17,943 nt of DNA from CAZLYK01 sp964563495 (GTDB lineage: Bacteria > Acidobacteriota > Blastocatellia > RBC074). Positions 8,676 to 16,935 of the stretch are shown here, piece by piece; within the stretch, counting starts at the first letter, position 1, and every line of letters begins with the position of its first letter. The position numbers and the translations under genes were made by a program. The stretch lies in the NCBI GenBank assembly GCA_964563495.1, contig CAZLYK010000113.1, positions 1-17,943 of the forward strand, in the 5' to 3' direction. Under the pieces are notes generated by a model. The model had not been told where the DNA came from. It made no database searches and saw only the letters and a program-made list of their open reading frames with translations.

Positions 8676-10256
8676 TTATTCCTGGGATTGGACCAGGATG
8701 AAGAAGCCGCGATCGCCGCGGCGTACTCGCAAGAGCACTTCCTTCTTGCCAGCTTTCTGGGTTGCGGCGTTGAAGTCGTTGACGCTATTGATCGGTTGTT
8801 TGGATACCTCTTCAATCACGTCGCCGCGACGGATACCTGCCGCCGCCGCATTACTCTCAGGTTCTACATCTGAAACCACGACACCACGCGAGTTACCGGG
8901 GATGTTGAGTCGCTGCGTCCAGGCCGGCGTCAGGTTTTCGACCCGGATGCCCGAGAGGACGCCCTCGGTTGAACTGCCGCTCCCGGTTTCGGGTTGGCCG
9001 GTGGAAGCCTCCGCCAGATCGACCTCAGCCAGCTTGGCGCTCAGATCGCGCTCGGCGCTGTCGCGCCAGACTTTGAATCTGACCGTTGTTCCGGGCATCG
9101 TCTGAGAGGCCAGGTTGCGGAGTTGAGAGCTGTCCTTGATCCGTTGACCCTGGAATTCGGTGATGATATCACCCGGTTTGACGCCCGCCTGATCCGCGGG
9201 CTGTCCAGACTCTATGTCATCGACAAAAGCTCCGGCGGTTCCAGTGTATCCGAACTGCTTGACCAGCTCCGGCGAGACGTCTCTGACGTAAACACCGAGT
9301 TTGCCGCGGCGAACCTTGCCGTTGCGTATCAGCTGGTCCATGACGTTGCGAGCCATCGAAGTCGGAATGGCGAAGCCGATGCCGATATTGCCGCCGGTCT
9401 GCGAGAGAATCTGAGATGGGATGCCGACCAGTTCGCCTCGCAGGTTGACGAGCGCACCGCCGGAATTGCCCCGGTTGATCGCCGCATCGGTCTGGAGGAA
9501 GTTTTCATAGGATTGGTTGCCGGCCGCGGGCGAACGGCGGCCCTTGGCGCTGATGATACCCATGGTCACCGTCTGACCGATGCCGAGGGGGTTGCCGACC
9601 GCCAGGACGATATCGCCAACATCGACTTTTTCAGAATCGCCGAAGGGGACGGTTGGCAGGTTGGCCGCCTCGATCTTGATCACCGCGATATCGCTTGGCG
9701 CGTCACTGCCGATAACCTTGGCCGTGAATTGGCGACGATCGCTCAACTCGACGTCGACCTTGTCCGCGCCCTCAACCACGTGGTTGTTAGTCAGTATGTA
9801 TCCGTCCGGGCTGACCACGACACCGGATCCGACGCCGGTCGGTCGCAGCCGGCCCTGGCCCTGCGGAGTGCGAGGGATGGCGCGCGGGCGCGGAGTCCCT
9901 TCTTCATCCTGATCAGGGCGATCGAAGAAATCGCGAAAAGGATCGAGAAAGGGAATCTGTTGCTGCTGCCGGGCGCGGCTCTGAACGTTGATCGTCACCA
10001 CCGCCGGCGTGACCAATTTGGCGATCGCCGAAAACCCGCCGTTAAGTGTCACCTGCTCGTTGATTTTTGTGTCGGCAGAGACGTAGATCGGGACTTTGTT
10101 GTCTCCGCTTCCGTTGCCGAACCATCCCTTGGCCGTCGCGGCCGAGCCGAAGACTGCCCCGATCAGCAGCACCCCCACCCCAATCAGGCTGATAATTGTC
10201 CAATTCGTCCGCTGATGGCGGCCAATGTTGATCATGTGGTCAATTCCTGTTTCCAT
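8676..10256 (-). CDS. HtrA/Deg-family periplasmic serine protease with two PDZ domains
   Basis: The 526-residue protein is a membrane-anchored or secreted quality-control protease that degrades misfolded envelope proteins. A membrane segment spans about 19-41 (WTIISLIGVGVLLIGAVFG). The trypsin-like domain (about 75-285) shows the full triad: His159 in ILTNNHVVEG, Asp189 in APSDIAVIKI, and Ser265 in NRGNSGGALV. Two PDZ domains follow, about 300-390 (GVYVRDVSPE, then GQPADQAGVKPGDII) and 430-526 (RGVVVSDVEPESNAAAAGIR). A Gln- and Pro-rich linker (96-137) lies before the catalytic core. I start at ATG 10256, because AGGAG (10269-10265) is 8 nt upstream; the GTG at 10265 overlaps that site. A later ATG at 10235 is also possible. 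The leader contains a perfect 19-bp hairpin. The gene converges on SOD. Confidence 0.95.
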   Translation of the reverse strand: METGIDHMINIGRHQRTNWTIISLIGVGVLLIGAVFGSAATAKGWFGNGSGDNKVPIYVSADTKINEQVTLNGGFSAIAKLVTPAVVTINVQSRARQQQQIPFLDPFRDFFDRPDQDEEGTPRPRAIPRTPQGQGRLRPTGVGSGVVVSPDGYILTNNHVVEGADKVDVELSDRRQFTAKVIGSDAPSDIAVIKIEAANLPTVPFGDSEKVDVGDIVLAVGNPLGIGQTVTMGIISAKGRRSPAAGNQSYENFLQTDAAINRGNSGGALVNLRGELVGIPSQILSQTGGNIGIGFAIPTSMARNVMDQLIRNGKVRRGKLGVYVRDVSPELVKQFGYTGTAGAFVDDIESGQPADQAGVKPGDIITEFQGQRIKDSSQLRNLASQTMPGTTVRFKVWRDSAERDLSAKLAEVDLAEASTGQPETGSGSSTEGVLSGIRVENLTPAWTQRLNIPGNSRGVVVSDVEPESNAAAAGIRRGDVIEEVSKQPINSVNDFNAATQKAGKKEVLLRVRRGDRGFFILVQSQE

Positions 10257-10270
10257 ATCCCTCACTCCTC

Positions 10271-10310
10271 TGCCATGACTCCCGAGCGCTTGCGCTCGGG
10301 AGTCATGGCA
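10271..10310. repeat. Perfect 19-bp inverted repeat in the deg leader
   Basis: TGCCATGACTCCCGAGCGC (10271-10289) and its exact reverse complement (10292-10310) are separated by only TT. In RNA the loop would be a CUUG-like or CAAG tetraloop depending on strand. On the deg transcript the hairpin spans nearly the whole leader: it starts about where transcription would begin and ends next to the Shine-Dalgarno bases at 10265-10270. It could modulate translation or mRNA stability, act as an operator, or be a mobile REP-like palindrome. No T tract follows on either strand, so it is not a typical terminator. Confidence 0.75.
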
Positions 10311-10314
10311 ATCG

Positions 10315-10343
10315 TTTCAAGGCGTCGCCCAGCGACATGTCAA
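10315..10343 (-). promoter_or_regulatory. Candidate promoter for the deg protease gene
   Basis: On the minus strand a perfect TTGACA (10343-10338) is followed after 17 nt by TTGAAA (10320-10315), a 3-of-6 match to the -10 consensus. The spacer contains a small palindrome, GTCGC-CCA-GCGAC (10324-10336), which could be a repressor site. A start near 10308 would place the 19-bp hairpin at the very 5' end of the mRNA. An alternative-sigma promoter cannot be excluded. Confidence 0.45.
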
Positions 10344-10352
10344 TTCCTCGGA

Positions 10353-10386
10353 AACTGTCCGCCAAGCTGCCGGCTTGTGGACAGTT
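10353..10386. other. Hairpins in the divergent intergenic region between deg and the NHL operon
   Basis: AACTGTCC (10353-10360) pairs with GGACAGTT (10379-10386), and inside it CAAGC (10363-10367) pairs with GCTTG (10373-10377), giving a 13-bp stem with a small asymmetric internal loop. A second hairpin lies at 10447-10473, where ATCGTCT and AGACGAT pair over a 3-nt loop and are extended outward by TCGG/CCGA. Neither has a terminator T tract. Apart from these and the flanking promoters, I see no gene in 10387-10571; a 65-codon frame there has no ribosome site and no family resemblance. Confidence 0.35.
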
Positions 10387-10571
10387 GATTAGGACTACGA
10401 TCAAGAAAATATATTATCAATGGCTCCGAGGCTTTTCAAGAAGGCTCTCGGAATCGTCTCGGAGACGATCCGAATTGTGCGCCAGACGCATATTTCGGCC
10501 CCCCCTGATCAAGATTCGAGAGGGCTTATCCTGACCGGCAAAAAGGCTTGAAAACTTCAACGATTTCTCGC

Positions 10572-10600
10572 TTGACTGGGTTTTCCGGCTTGGCTAAGAT
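10572..10600 (+). promoter_or_regulatory. Sigma-70-type promoter for the NHL/TolB/PqqD/HprK operon
   Basis: TTGACT (10572-10577) and TAAGAT (10595-10600) are 17 nt apart, five of six matches to each consensus hexamer. Transcription from about 10607 would run through a leader of roughly 290 nt to the ATG at 10898. It is the best plus-strand match upstream of the operon. Confidence 0.55.
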
Positions 10601-10897
10601 GCCGCAGGTTAGGGTGCGACAAACCACAAACGGCCTGACCTGGTAAACCTCACTGGTGATGATTTTTGTTTCTTCTCAGACGCTGTGCCTCGCAAATCCC
10701 CGTATAGATTGGGTCGAGCCGGGATTGTAGATCAGAAGACCACGAAAGATGCCCCCTGTTTGCCCCCTGCATTAAATCACGTGTCCCAATCCGGATCTTC
10801 TCTCGGCGTAAGCGTCTGAGATCGAATCGTGGTGCGATGGAGATGGGTTTGCCGGCGGTTTGACCTGCGCGCCATACTAAAAGGAGTCTCAATCGAA
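10601..10897 (+). other. Long non-coding leader of the NHL operon
   Basis: About 290 nt lie between the candidate start site and the first gene. CAGGTTAGG (10605-10613) and CCTGACCTG (10634-10642) form a 9-bp stem with one G-U pair at the very start of the transcript. TGCCCCCTG is repeated exactly at 10750-10758 and 10761-10769, one helical turn apart. I do not recognise a known riboswitch; a c-di-GMP (GEMM) aptamer was considered and its conserved bases are not there. AAGGAG (10881-10886) is the ribosome site of the first gene. A 104-codon minus-strand frame (10650-10964) has no supporting features. Confidence 0.35.
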
Positions 10898-13800
10898 ATG
10901 GGTGGTCGTGAATATCTTTATCGTTGGAACCGTCGAGCCAAATGTTTGACGGCGATGGTTGCACTCGTCGTTTTAAGTCTAATGGTTTCAGGCGGATCGA
11001 TGTTGCGTCGTGTTCTGGCGGAGCGTTCGGGTATGGCTGGAAAGCCGCTCGTGCTCAACGAGGGAACGAGCAGCGTTGTGCTCGGCGAGTTCGAAGGCCA
11101 CTTTGATCCATCCACGCGCGGTTTCAGCATTCAGCCGCGAGCAATCCGATCGGGCAATCCATCGGGCGAGACTGGAGGAGGCGGGCAGTTCTTCTCGCGC
11201 AGCACACCGGGCAGTGAGGTTCTGCCCGGGGCGTCGGGTTTCGGATTCAGCGTCATCAACAGCGCCTTCATTAATAGCGGCGACAATCCGGGTACGGTGA
11301 CCGGAGAGATTCAGCTCACCAACAACACCAGCGCGACAATGTATAATGTCCGGCTGGTTTTCACTTCCTTCAAAATTCAGAGCAAGGATGGTCCGGTAGC
11401 GGATAACATGCCGGGTGCGTCCGGCTTTGCTTTTTTCAATGACGGTCAGGTGCCCTACGGCGGTAAACTGAATGTCTCGCGAGCCTACGGAGACATAGGG
11501 GCGGGAGGATCGGCAAGAAGGATCTGGACCTTTGCCACGATCGCGCAACCGCCGGGTTTCTTCTTCGCCTATCGGGTCTTGGCGGATGTGGGCGTTGCGG
11601 TTGAGAGCGTCGAGCCGGCGGCGATGCAGGTGATCGCCAATACCGGCTCCAGCCTGCAGATCAACGGACGCGGGTTTACGGGTACGCCGACGGTCGAATT
11701 ACTGCCGGCAAACGGCAATCCAATTGCCCTGACCAATGTCGTCCTGAATGGCAATCAGCTTACCGCCAACGTTCCGGCCGGAACCGCGGCGGGAATTTAC
11801 GGCGTACGCGTGACCAATCCCGGATCGACACCGGGGGGCTATGGTTCAAGCACTCTGGCCAACAGGTTGACGATCACCGGCGCTCCGGATGGGGGGCACA
11901 CGCTCTCGGGTGAGATCTCCGCTCTGAACGATACGGGCCCGTATCTGATTTCGGGGAGCGCGACCATCAGCGCCGGCCTGACCGTCCTGCCCGGGACGGT
12001 ATTTTATGTCGCGAAGAATGCGATGCTGACGATCAACGGCGCCGGCAATCTGATCGCCAATGGCGGCGTACCTGGAGTCAATGGTGGGGCCGGGATTCTC
12101 AATCCGGCGCAGATCGTCTTCACCGCTCAGCGCTCGCCGGGCGCGGCGCTGCCTGCCTCGGGTTCGTGGGGAGGGATCATCGCCACCTCGCCGTCAGTGG
12201 CCGAGATGGTCATGCGCAATGTCGTCGTCGAATACGGCGGTGCGCTGAGCTTTCCACAAATCAGCATCTCGGGTTCGGGGCGCAAGCTGCGATTCACCGA
12301 CAGCATTTCGCGGCGCAGCGCCGGCAGCGGGATTGTGGCCGGCGGACCGAACGATCTTTTGCTCGGATTTGCCCGCAACCGGATCGAAGCTAACGGCTTC
12401 GGAACCGGCGAGGCGGCCGTCTTACTGAGCGCCAATGCGGCTTTGGGGCTTTATGAACTTTCGGGCGGCAGCGTACCCGCCGCCACCAGCGTTGGCGACG
12501 CATCTTTCTATTATTCCTCGGCGAACGACTTTGCCGGCAATCAAATTGACGCCGTTCAGATCGGCACTGATGCCGACGCCGGTTCAAATGACTTCACCAA
12601 ATCCGGGGTGCTTGTCGGCCAGGGAGATACCCCGATCCGGATCCGCGGCAACTGTGATAATCCGGCGATTGTCGGAGCCGCGCCGCCCGCGCCTCCTGCG
12701 GAATTGACGATCAACGCCGGCGCCTTGATTCATTTGGCTCCGGGGGTGGATCTCAAAGTGGCTGATTACGCCTCAAATCGCATCGGTTGCATGGCTGCCA
12801 ACGGCTATGCGGGTTTCTACCAGGGCAACCAGAGCGCGACCTCGAACGATTTCATCGATTTCGATAAGATACCGGGAGTCGGCAATTTCGGCGCGATCTT
12901 CTTCTCGCGCAATGCCATGTCCAATTGTGTTCTCAATTTCGTTCGGGTCCAGAATGGAGGCGGAAGCTGTTCAGCGGGTAGCGGCGAGGTGGTGGTCGAG
13001 GGTTTGGCTCTGAAGATCACCAACTCTCAGATCAACAACAGCTCCTCCGGCGGATTGCTGGAGACGCTCGGAGCGTCGGTCAATACGACGGGCACGACCT
13101 TCAGCAACAACACGCCGATTATCGATACGGTTGCCGGCGGCATTCTGGGTGACGGCAATCTCGGAAACAAAGCCATTCTGATCACGCCGGTGGCGGTAGC
13201 CGTCGATCCGCTGGGGCGCGGCATTTTCTTGATCGATGCTCCGAGCGGCGTGGCCTATCTCCGATTTCTCAATACGACTCGCAATCAAGTCACCCTCGCC
13301 GGCCGCAAGATCACGGCCGGCACGCTGGTTAATATCGCCGGCGGCGGGGTCGATTATGGAGAGAACGTCCCGGGAGCTCTCGCCGACGTAGGCAACGTGA
13401 CCGGGATCGCCGTGAGTCCGAACGGAGAGCTCGTATATTTCATCGATGCACTCTTCCCGGCGATCAGGGCGGTCAACATCTCCAACGCGGTCAAGTCGAT
13501 CTCGGGTGCAAACATTCTGGCCGGAAGCGTCGGCACTTTTATCGCGCAGGGGTTTGAGAACGGCATCAACGGCCTGGCCGTCAATCCATCCAACGGCGAT
13601 GTCTATGTGGCTGACGCCACTCCCAACGTCTACAAGGTCTTCAAGGTCCCCGCGAACATTCCCAACTCAACCACCAATCCGACGATTGTCGCCGGCAACG
13701 GCGCCAGCACGAAAGCCGAAGACCCGTTCGTCTCGGGGTCGGCGACAAGCACCCCGCTTTTGCAACCACGGGCCGTGACGCTCGATAACGCCAATAACGT

Positions 13801-15433
13801 CTACATTGCAGACACCGGGCACGGGCGCGTGATCAAGGTCGATACTCTGGGGAATGCATCGCTGGTCGCCCAATTCCCGGCCAAATCCGGCGGCGGCGGC
13901 GGGCCTTACTCGATCAACCCGTTCACATCGGGGCTGGCATTTTTCAACGGAAAGCTCTATCTCGCCAACGGCAACAGCCAGGACATTCCCCGCATCGATG
14001 CTCCCGGCGCTCCGCCTACCCAGACTCAGATTGCCGGCACGATCGGCAAGTCGTGTGATTATACAAATTCCAATTGTGGAGACGGCGGACCGGCCAAATT
14101 TGCCGAGTTCTCCCTGGTCAGCGGCACCGGGTCGATTCCGCTGGTCGCCATCGCCGCCGACGCCAATGGCATCTACGTTCCCGATCAAGGGACTCAGCAG
14201 CACGGCCGGATACGCTATATCAACCTCAGCGCCAACACGGTTGAAATCGCCGGTGTCTCGATCGCGCCCGGCAATATTGATACGGTTGCAGGGACGGGGC
14301 TGGAGCCGCCCTTTGATGGCGCCCTGGCGACGAGCAGCGCGATCAGCTCACCGACCGGCGTGGCGACCGATCAAAATGGCAATTTGTGGATTACCGATAC
14401 CCTGGGCGCCAAGCTCCGCTTCGTCAATCGAGGGACGACTTCGGTTAAGATCTTCGAAAACCAGCCGTCAGAGCAGTTGGTCGCGCCGGGCACGATCGTG
14501 ACGGTCAACTATGATAGCGGTTCCGGGCCGGTCGACGGCGTGCCCGCCAGCCAGGCTGGATTCGATACGCCACAAGGGCTGACGGTTACCTCGAAAGGCG
14601 TCTTTATCGCCGATTCGAGGAAAGGGCCGGCGACGCTTGGTTCAAACGGCCGCCGGACAGGCTTGCTTCGCTTCATCAATACTACCAGTCAGGATGTCAT
14701 TTTCTATGCCAACTCGTCGAACAGCCTGACGGTTCCGGCGGGTAACATCGCGATTGTCGCCGGAGGCAACACCGACGCCAGCCTGACCAATGTCGGGGAC
14801 GGCAGCAATCCGCTGCTCGCTAAATTCATCGGGCCGAGCGACGTCGTCGTCGCGGCGAATGGCGATATGTATGTGGCTGACGCCGGCCAGCGCCGTGTCC
14901 GTAAGATAACCTTCACCACCGGCGTGATCTCGTCGCTCAATCTGCCGTCGAGCGCGCCAAACGAGTATACCGGTCTCGCCTTCGATTCGACGGGGCGATT
15001 GCTGGTCGCCAACGCCGGTAACCAGCAGATCCTGCGCGAGAAGAGCCCGGGCACGGGAAACTTCGACGTTATCTTCAGCGGCCTGCCGCTGAACAAACCG
15101 CGCGATGTCGTCGAAGCCAAGAACGGCAACCTGTTTGTGACCAATGCCGGTGATCCCGGGTCGCCCGGCGCCGAGGATAACCGGATCGTCAAGATCGTGC
15201 TGAGCGGCAATGTCGGCTCGGCTTCTATCCTGGCGGGATCAGTCTCGTCGGGTTATGCCGGCGACGGAGGCGCGGCAGCGAATGCGCTCCTCAACATCAC
15301 GACACAGCCGATCAATGTGGCGACGATCAGCTCGGCGGTTCTGGTCAGGACCACCGTCAATATCATCGTCACTCAGACCGGCGAGATTATCTTCACCGAC
15401 AGTGTCAACAATGCCGTACGCCGGATTCGCTGA
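10898..15433 (+). CDS. Giant exported protein: beta-sandwich, IPT/TIG, beta-helix-like region and about 12 NHL propeller blades
   Basis: I start at ATG 10898 (1511 residues) because AAGGAG lies 11 nt upstream; an in-frame ATG at 10829 has no such site. Basic residues then a hydrophobic segment (about 19-36) give a signal peptide or anchor. Residues 110-232 form a beta-rich domain with the motif PGASGF twice (near 110 and 171). An IPT/TIG-type Ig fold follows (235-310: LQINGRGF, then GIYGVRVTNPG), then a Gly/Asn/Ser-rich region (355-760) resembling a parallel beta-helix. From about 765 to the end come some 12 NHL-type blades such as PRAVTLDNANNVYIADTGHG and PSDVVVAANGDMYVADAGQ, enough for two six-bladed propellers. 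A recurrent insert with R[FY][ILV]N follows several blades. It is surface-exposed or extracellular by inference; its ligand is unknown. It heads an operon with a TolB-like protein, a PqqD-like protein and an HprK-like kinase. No C-terminal sorting signal is seen. Confidence 0.85.
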   Translation: MGGREYLYRWNRRAKCLTAMVALVVLSLMVSGGSMLRRVLAERSGMAGKPLVLNEGTSSVVLGEFEGHFDPSTRGFSIQPRAIRSGNPSGETGGGGQFFSRSTPGSEVLPGASGFGFSVINSAFINSGDNPGTVTGEIQLTNNTSATMYNVRLVFTSFKIQSKDGPVADNMPGASGFAFFNDGQVPYGGKLNVSRAYGDIGAGGSARRIWTFATIAQPPGFFFAYRVLADVGVAVESVEPAAMQVIANTGSSLQINGRGFTGTPTVELLPANGNPIALTNVVLNGNQLTANVPAGTAAGIYGVRVTNPGSTPGGYGSSTLANRLTITGAPDGGHTLSGEISALNDTGPYLISGSATISAGLTVLPGTVFYVAKNAMLTINGAGNLIANGGVPGVNGGAGILNPAQIVFTAQRSPGAALPASGSWGGIIATSPSVAEMVMRNVVVEYGGALSFPQISISGSGRKLRFTDSISRRSAGSGIVAGGPNDLLLGFARNRIEANGFGTGEAAVLLSANAALGLYELSGGSVPAATSVGDASFYYSSANDFAGNQIDAVQIGTDADAGSNDFTKSGVLVGQGDTPIRIRGNCDNPAIVGAAPPAPPAELTINAGALIHLAPGVDLKVADYASNRIGCMAANGYAGFYQGNQSATSNDFIDFDKIPGVGNFGAIFFSRNAMSNCVLNFVRVQNGGGSCSAGSGEVVVEGLALKITNSQINNSSSGGLLETLGASVNTTGTTFSNNTPIIDTVAGGILGDGNLGNKAILITPVAVAVDPLGRGIFLIDAPSGVAYLRFLNTTRNQVTLAGRKITAGTLVNIAGGGVDYGENVPGALADVGNVTGIAVSPNGELVYFIDALFPAIRAVNISNAVKSISGANILAGSVGTFIAQGFENGINGLAVNPSNGDVYVADATPNVYKVFKVPANIPNSTTNPTIVAGNGASTKAEDPFVSGSATSTPLLQPRAVTLDNANNVYIADTGHGRVIKVDTLGNASLVAQFPAKSGGGGGPYSINPFTSGLAFFNGKLYLANGNSQDIPRIDAPGAPPTQTQIAGTIGKSCDYTNSNCGDGGPAKFAEFSLVSGTGSIPLVAIAADANGIYVPDQGTQQHGRIRYINLSANTVEIAGVSIAPGNIDTVAGTGLEPPFDGALATSSAISSPTGVATDQNGNLWITDTLGAKLRFVNRGTTSVKIFENQPSEQLVAPGTIVTVNYDSGSGPVDGVPASQAGFDTPQGLTVTSKGVFIADSRKGPATLGSNGRRTGLLRFINTTSQDVIFYANSSNSLTVPAGNIAIVAGGNTDASLTNVGDGSNPLLAKFIGPSDVVVAANGDMYVADAGQRRVRKITFTTGVISSLNLPSSAPNEYTGLAFDSTGRLLVANAGNQQILREKSPGTGNFDVIFSGLPLNKPRDVVEAKNGNLFVTNAGDPGSPGAEDNRIVKIVLSGNVGSASILAGSVSSGYAGDGGAAANALLNITTQPINVATISSAVLVRTTVNIIVTQTGEIIFTDSVNNAVRRIR

Positions 15434-15478
15434 GCGGGAAATTTTTAATTATCCGGATTTATTTGGAGGCAGTAGTTT

Positions 15479-16450
15479 ATGAATGTGGCTCGCCGGAATC
15501 AGTGGTTAAAAGCCGGGGTCTTACGCGTCGTCACCATCCTGCTGGTCGTGCTCGCGGCCGCAGTCGCGCTCTACGCCCAAACCTCCGCGCCGGAGCGGGG
15601 GCGTGACGAAAACTATGTCGTCTTTATTTCGCAGCGGAATGGGGCGGCTGAACTCTTTGTCCTCGATTTAAACGCCCGCCAGGTCAGCCAGCTGACCAAC
15701 ACCGGTCGTGGACATCAAGGCCCCTCGATTTCCGCCAACAGCCGGACGATAGTTTATGCGGCGCGCCAGGGCGCAGGATACGAACTCTACAGTGGGTTGA
15801 TCAGCAATGCCTGGCGCACCCGGCGACCGACGGTCGTGGGCGCCAATCGCCTGACCATCGATCTGATGGATGAATACTCGCCCAGCGTGACCCAGGACGG
15901 CGGTACGATGTCATTCGCATCGGGTCACGGGATCGAAACCATGACGACTAACGGAGCCGGCAGGCAGGTCGTCGTCCCAGTGAGCGGACAATATAATGAC
16001 TTTAACCCATCCATCTCGCCCGACGGGAGACGGATCGCGTTTGCCTCCAATCGAAGCGGGAGCTACGAAATCTGGATTTACACCAGGGCGAACGGAGAAC
16101 TGCGACAGTTGACAGGCAGCGCGGCCGTCCTTGGCGGCCTGAACTGGAGGTCAGACGGAAAACAGATCGTTTTCACCACTCTGGCGACTTCCTCCGGGCA
16201 GAGTGGGATTGCCATGGCCGACGCCGAGACCGGGAGCTTCCGCGTCCTGACAGATAAAAATGACAGCAGCCCCGCTCTTTCCTCGCGGGGCGATCGCCTG
16301 ATCTTTACCTCCTCGCGCGACGGCGATCCGGAGTTGTATCTGCTCAACCTCAACACCGGCAAGCTCGATCGCTTGACAAACAGTATGGGAGTGGATGACA
16401 GTGCCATCTTCGTTTCAGAGCCGACTTACCCGACCAGACAATTGCCTTGA
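15479..16450 (+). CDS. Secreted TolB-like PD40 beta-propeller protein
   Basis: The 323-residue product has a signal peptide (hydrophobic 14-31, probable cleavage after LYA at 33). At least five PD40-type blades follow: HQGPSISANSRTIVYAAR, EYSPSVTQDGGTMSFASG, DFNPSISPDGRRIAFASNRS, LNWRSDGKQIVFTT and SPALSSRGDRLIFTSSRDG; an opening YVVFISQRNGAAELFVLDL supplies a sixth. This is the propeller half of TolB without the TolB N-terminal domain, so it is not TolB of the Tol-Pal system. Such proteins bind partner proteins or peptides in the periplasm, but the partner is unknown. GGAGG lies 9 nt upstream of the ATG. The gap from the NHL gene is 45 nt without a terminator, so the two are probably cotranscribed and may work on the same side of the membrane. 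Confidence 0.85.
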   Translation: MNVARRNQWLKAGVLRVVTILLVVLAAAVALYAQTSAPERGRDENYVVFISQRNGAAELFVLDLNARQVSQLTNTGRGHQGPSISANSRTIVYAARQGAGYELYSGLISNAWRTRRPTVVGANRLTIDLMDEYSPSVTQDGGTMSFASGHGIETMTTNGAGRQVVVPVSGQYNDFNPSISPDGRRIAFASNRSGSYEIWIYTRANGELRQLTGSAAVLGGLNWRSDGKQIVFTTLATSSGQSGIAMADAETGSFRVLTDKNDSSPALSSRGDRLIFTSSRDGDPELYLLNLNTGKLDRLTNSMGVDDSAIFVSEPTYPTRQLP

Positions 16451-16494
16451 AATCGGCCAGTCATCAGTTTCTTGAAAGGATACGAAGGTTTCCC

Positions 16495-16929
16495 ATGCGT
16501 ACCAGCAGTCCACAGATCGTGACTAAGGAGCAATCGTCTTTTACCGAGCTGCTCGATAACCGGGAAGGGGTCATCCTGGACCTGGAAAATCTCCATTATT
16601 ACACTCTCAACGCGACCGCCGTTTTTCTATGGAAGCAGTTGCGTTCGGCCAACGCCAACACCGTCGAGATGCTCAGCGCATCGCTCGCGCAAGCATTCAG
16701 GATCAATCCCGATCTGGCTGAGCTGGATACCCGCGCCTTCCTCAGTGACCTCGAAGGGAACGGGCTGGTCGCCTCTTCCGAAATCCAGATTGCCGCACAG
16801 GCTTTGCCTCCGCCAGCCGAAGAATTGCCTGAATACGAGCCTCCCCAGCTGAAGCTCTCGAATTCGCTGACGCAGGTCACGCTCTCAGGGTCCTCGACGA
16901 TTGCCACTGCGGCGATCGCCACCGGCTGA
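16495..16929 (+). CDS. PqqD-like RiPP-recognition (RRE) protein with lasso-leader-like C-terminal tail
   Basis: The 144-residue cytoplasmic protein carries a PqqD-like winged-helix domain (about 12-95): GVILDLENLHYYTLNATAVF with LWKQL corresponds to the family's L..LN..A..IW..L core, and AFLSDLEGNGLV to the closing FL..L...GL helix. Such RREs bind the leader of a ribosomal peptide and present it to modifying enzymes. A Pro/Glu linker (104-113) leads to YEPPQLKLSNSLTQVTL (114-130). Tyr114, Pro117, Leu119 and Thr129 fit the lasso leader pattern YxxPxLxxxGxxxxxT, with Asn123 in place of Gly. The end, SGSSTIATAAIATG (131-144), has many hydroxyl residues and no Asp or Glu for a lasso ring. GAAGG 6 nt before ATG 16495 decides the start; a TTG at 16447 would overlap the preceding stop. 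The HprK-like gene follows after 6 nt, so translation is probably coupled. Confidence 0.82.
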   Translation: MRTSSPQIVTKEQSSFTELLDNREGVILDLENLHYYTLNATAVFLWKQLRSANANTVEMLSASLAQAFRINPDLAELDTRAFLSDLEGNGLVASSEIQIAAQALPPPAEELPEYEPPQLKLSNSLTQVTLSGSSTIATAAIATG

Positions 16930-16935
16930 CGATCT

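Noticed and set aside
8994..10388. 464-codon plus-strand open frame
   Set aside because: It is antisense to the HtrA/Deg gene, which has a complete catalytic triad and PDZ domains. No ribosome site or family motif supports the plus-strand frame.
10650..10964. 104-codon minus-strand open frame in the NHL operon leader
   Set aside because: It overlaps the start of the NHL gene in antisense, has no ribosome site, and shows no recognisable domain.
16447..16494. TTG start for the PqqD-like gene overlapping the preceding stop
   Set aside because: The 16 extra residues do not resemble the family N-terminus, and GAAGG stands 6 nt before ATG 16495.
16885..16929. A true lasso core peptide at the end of the PqqD-like protein
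   Set aside because: The leader-like spacing fits, but the tail has no Asp or Glu at ring positions 7-9 and starts with Ser-Gly, so a macrolactam ring cannot form in the usual way.
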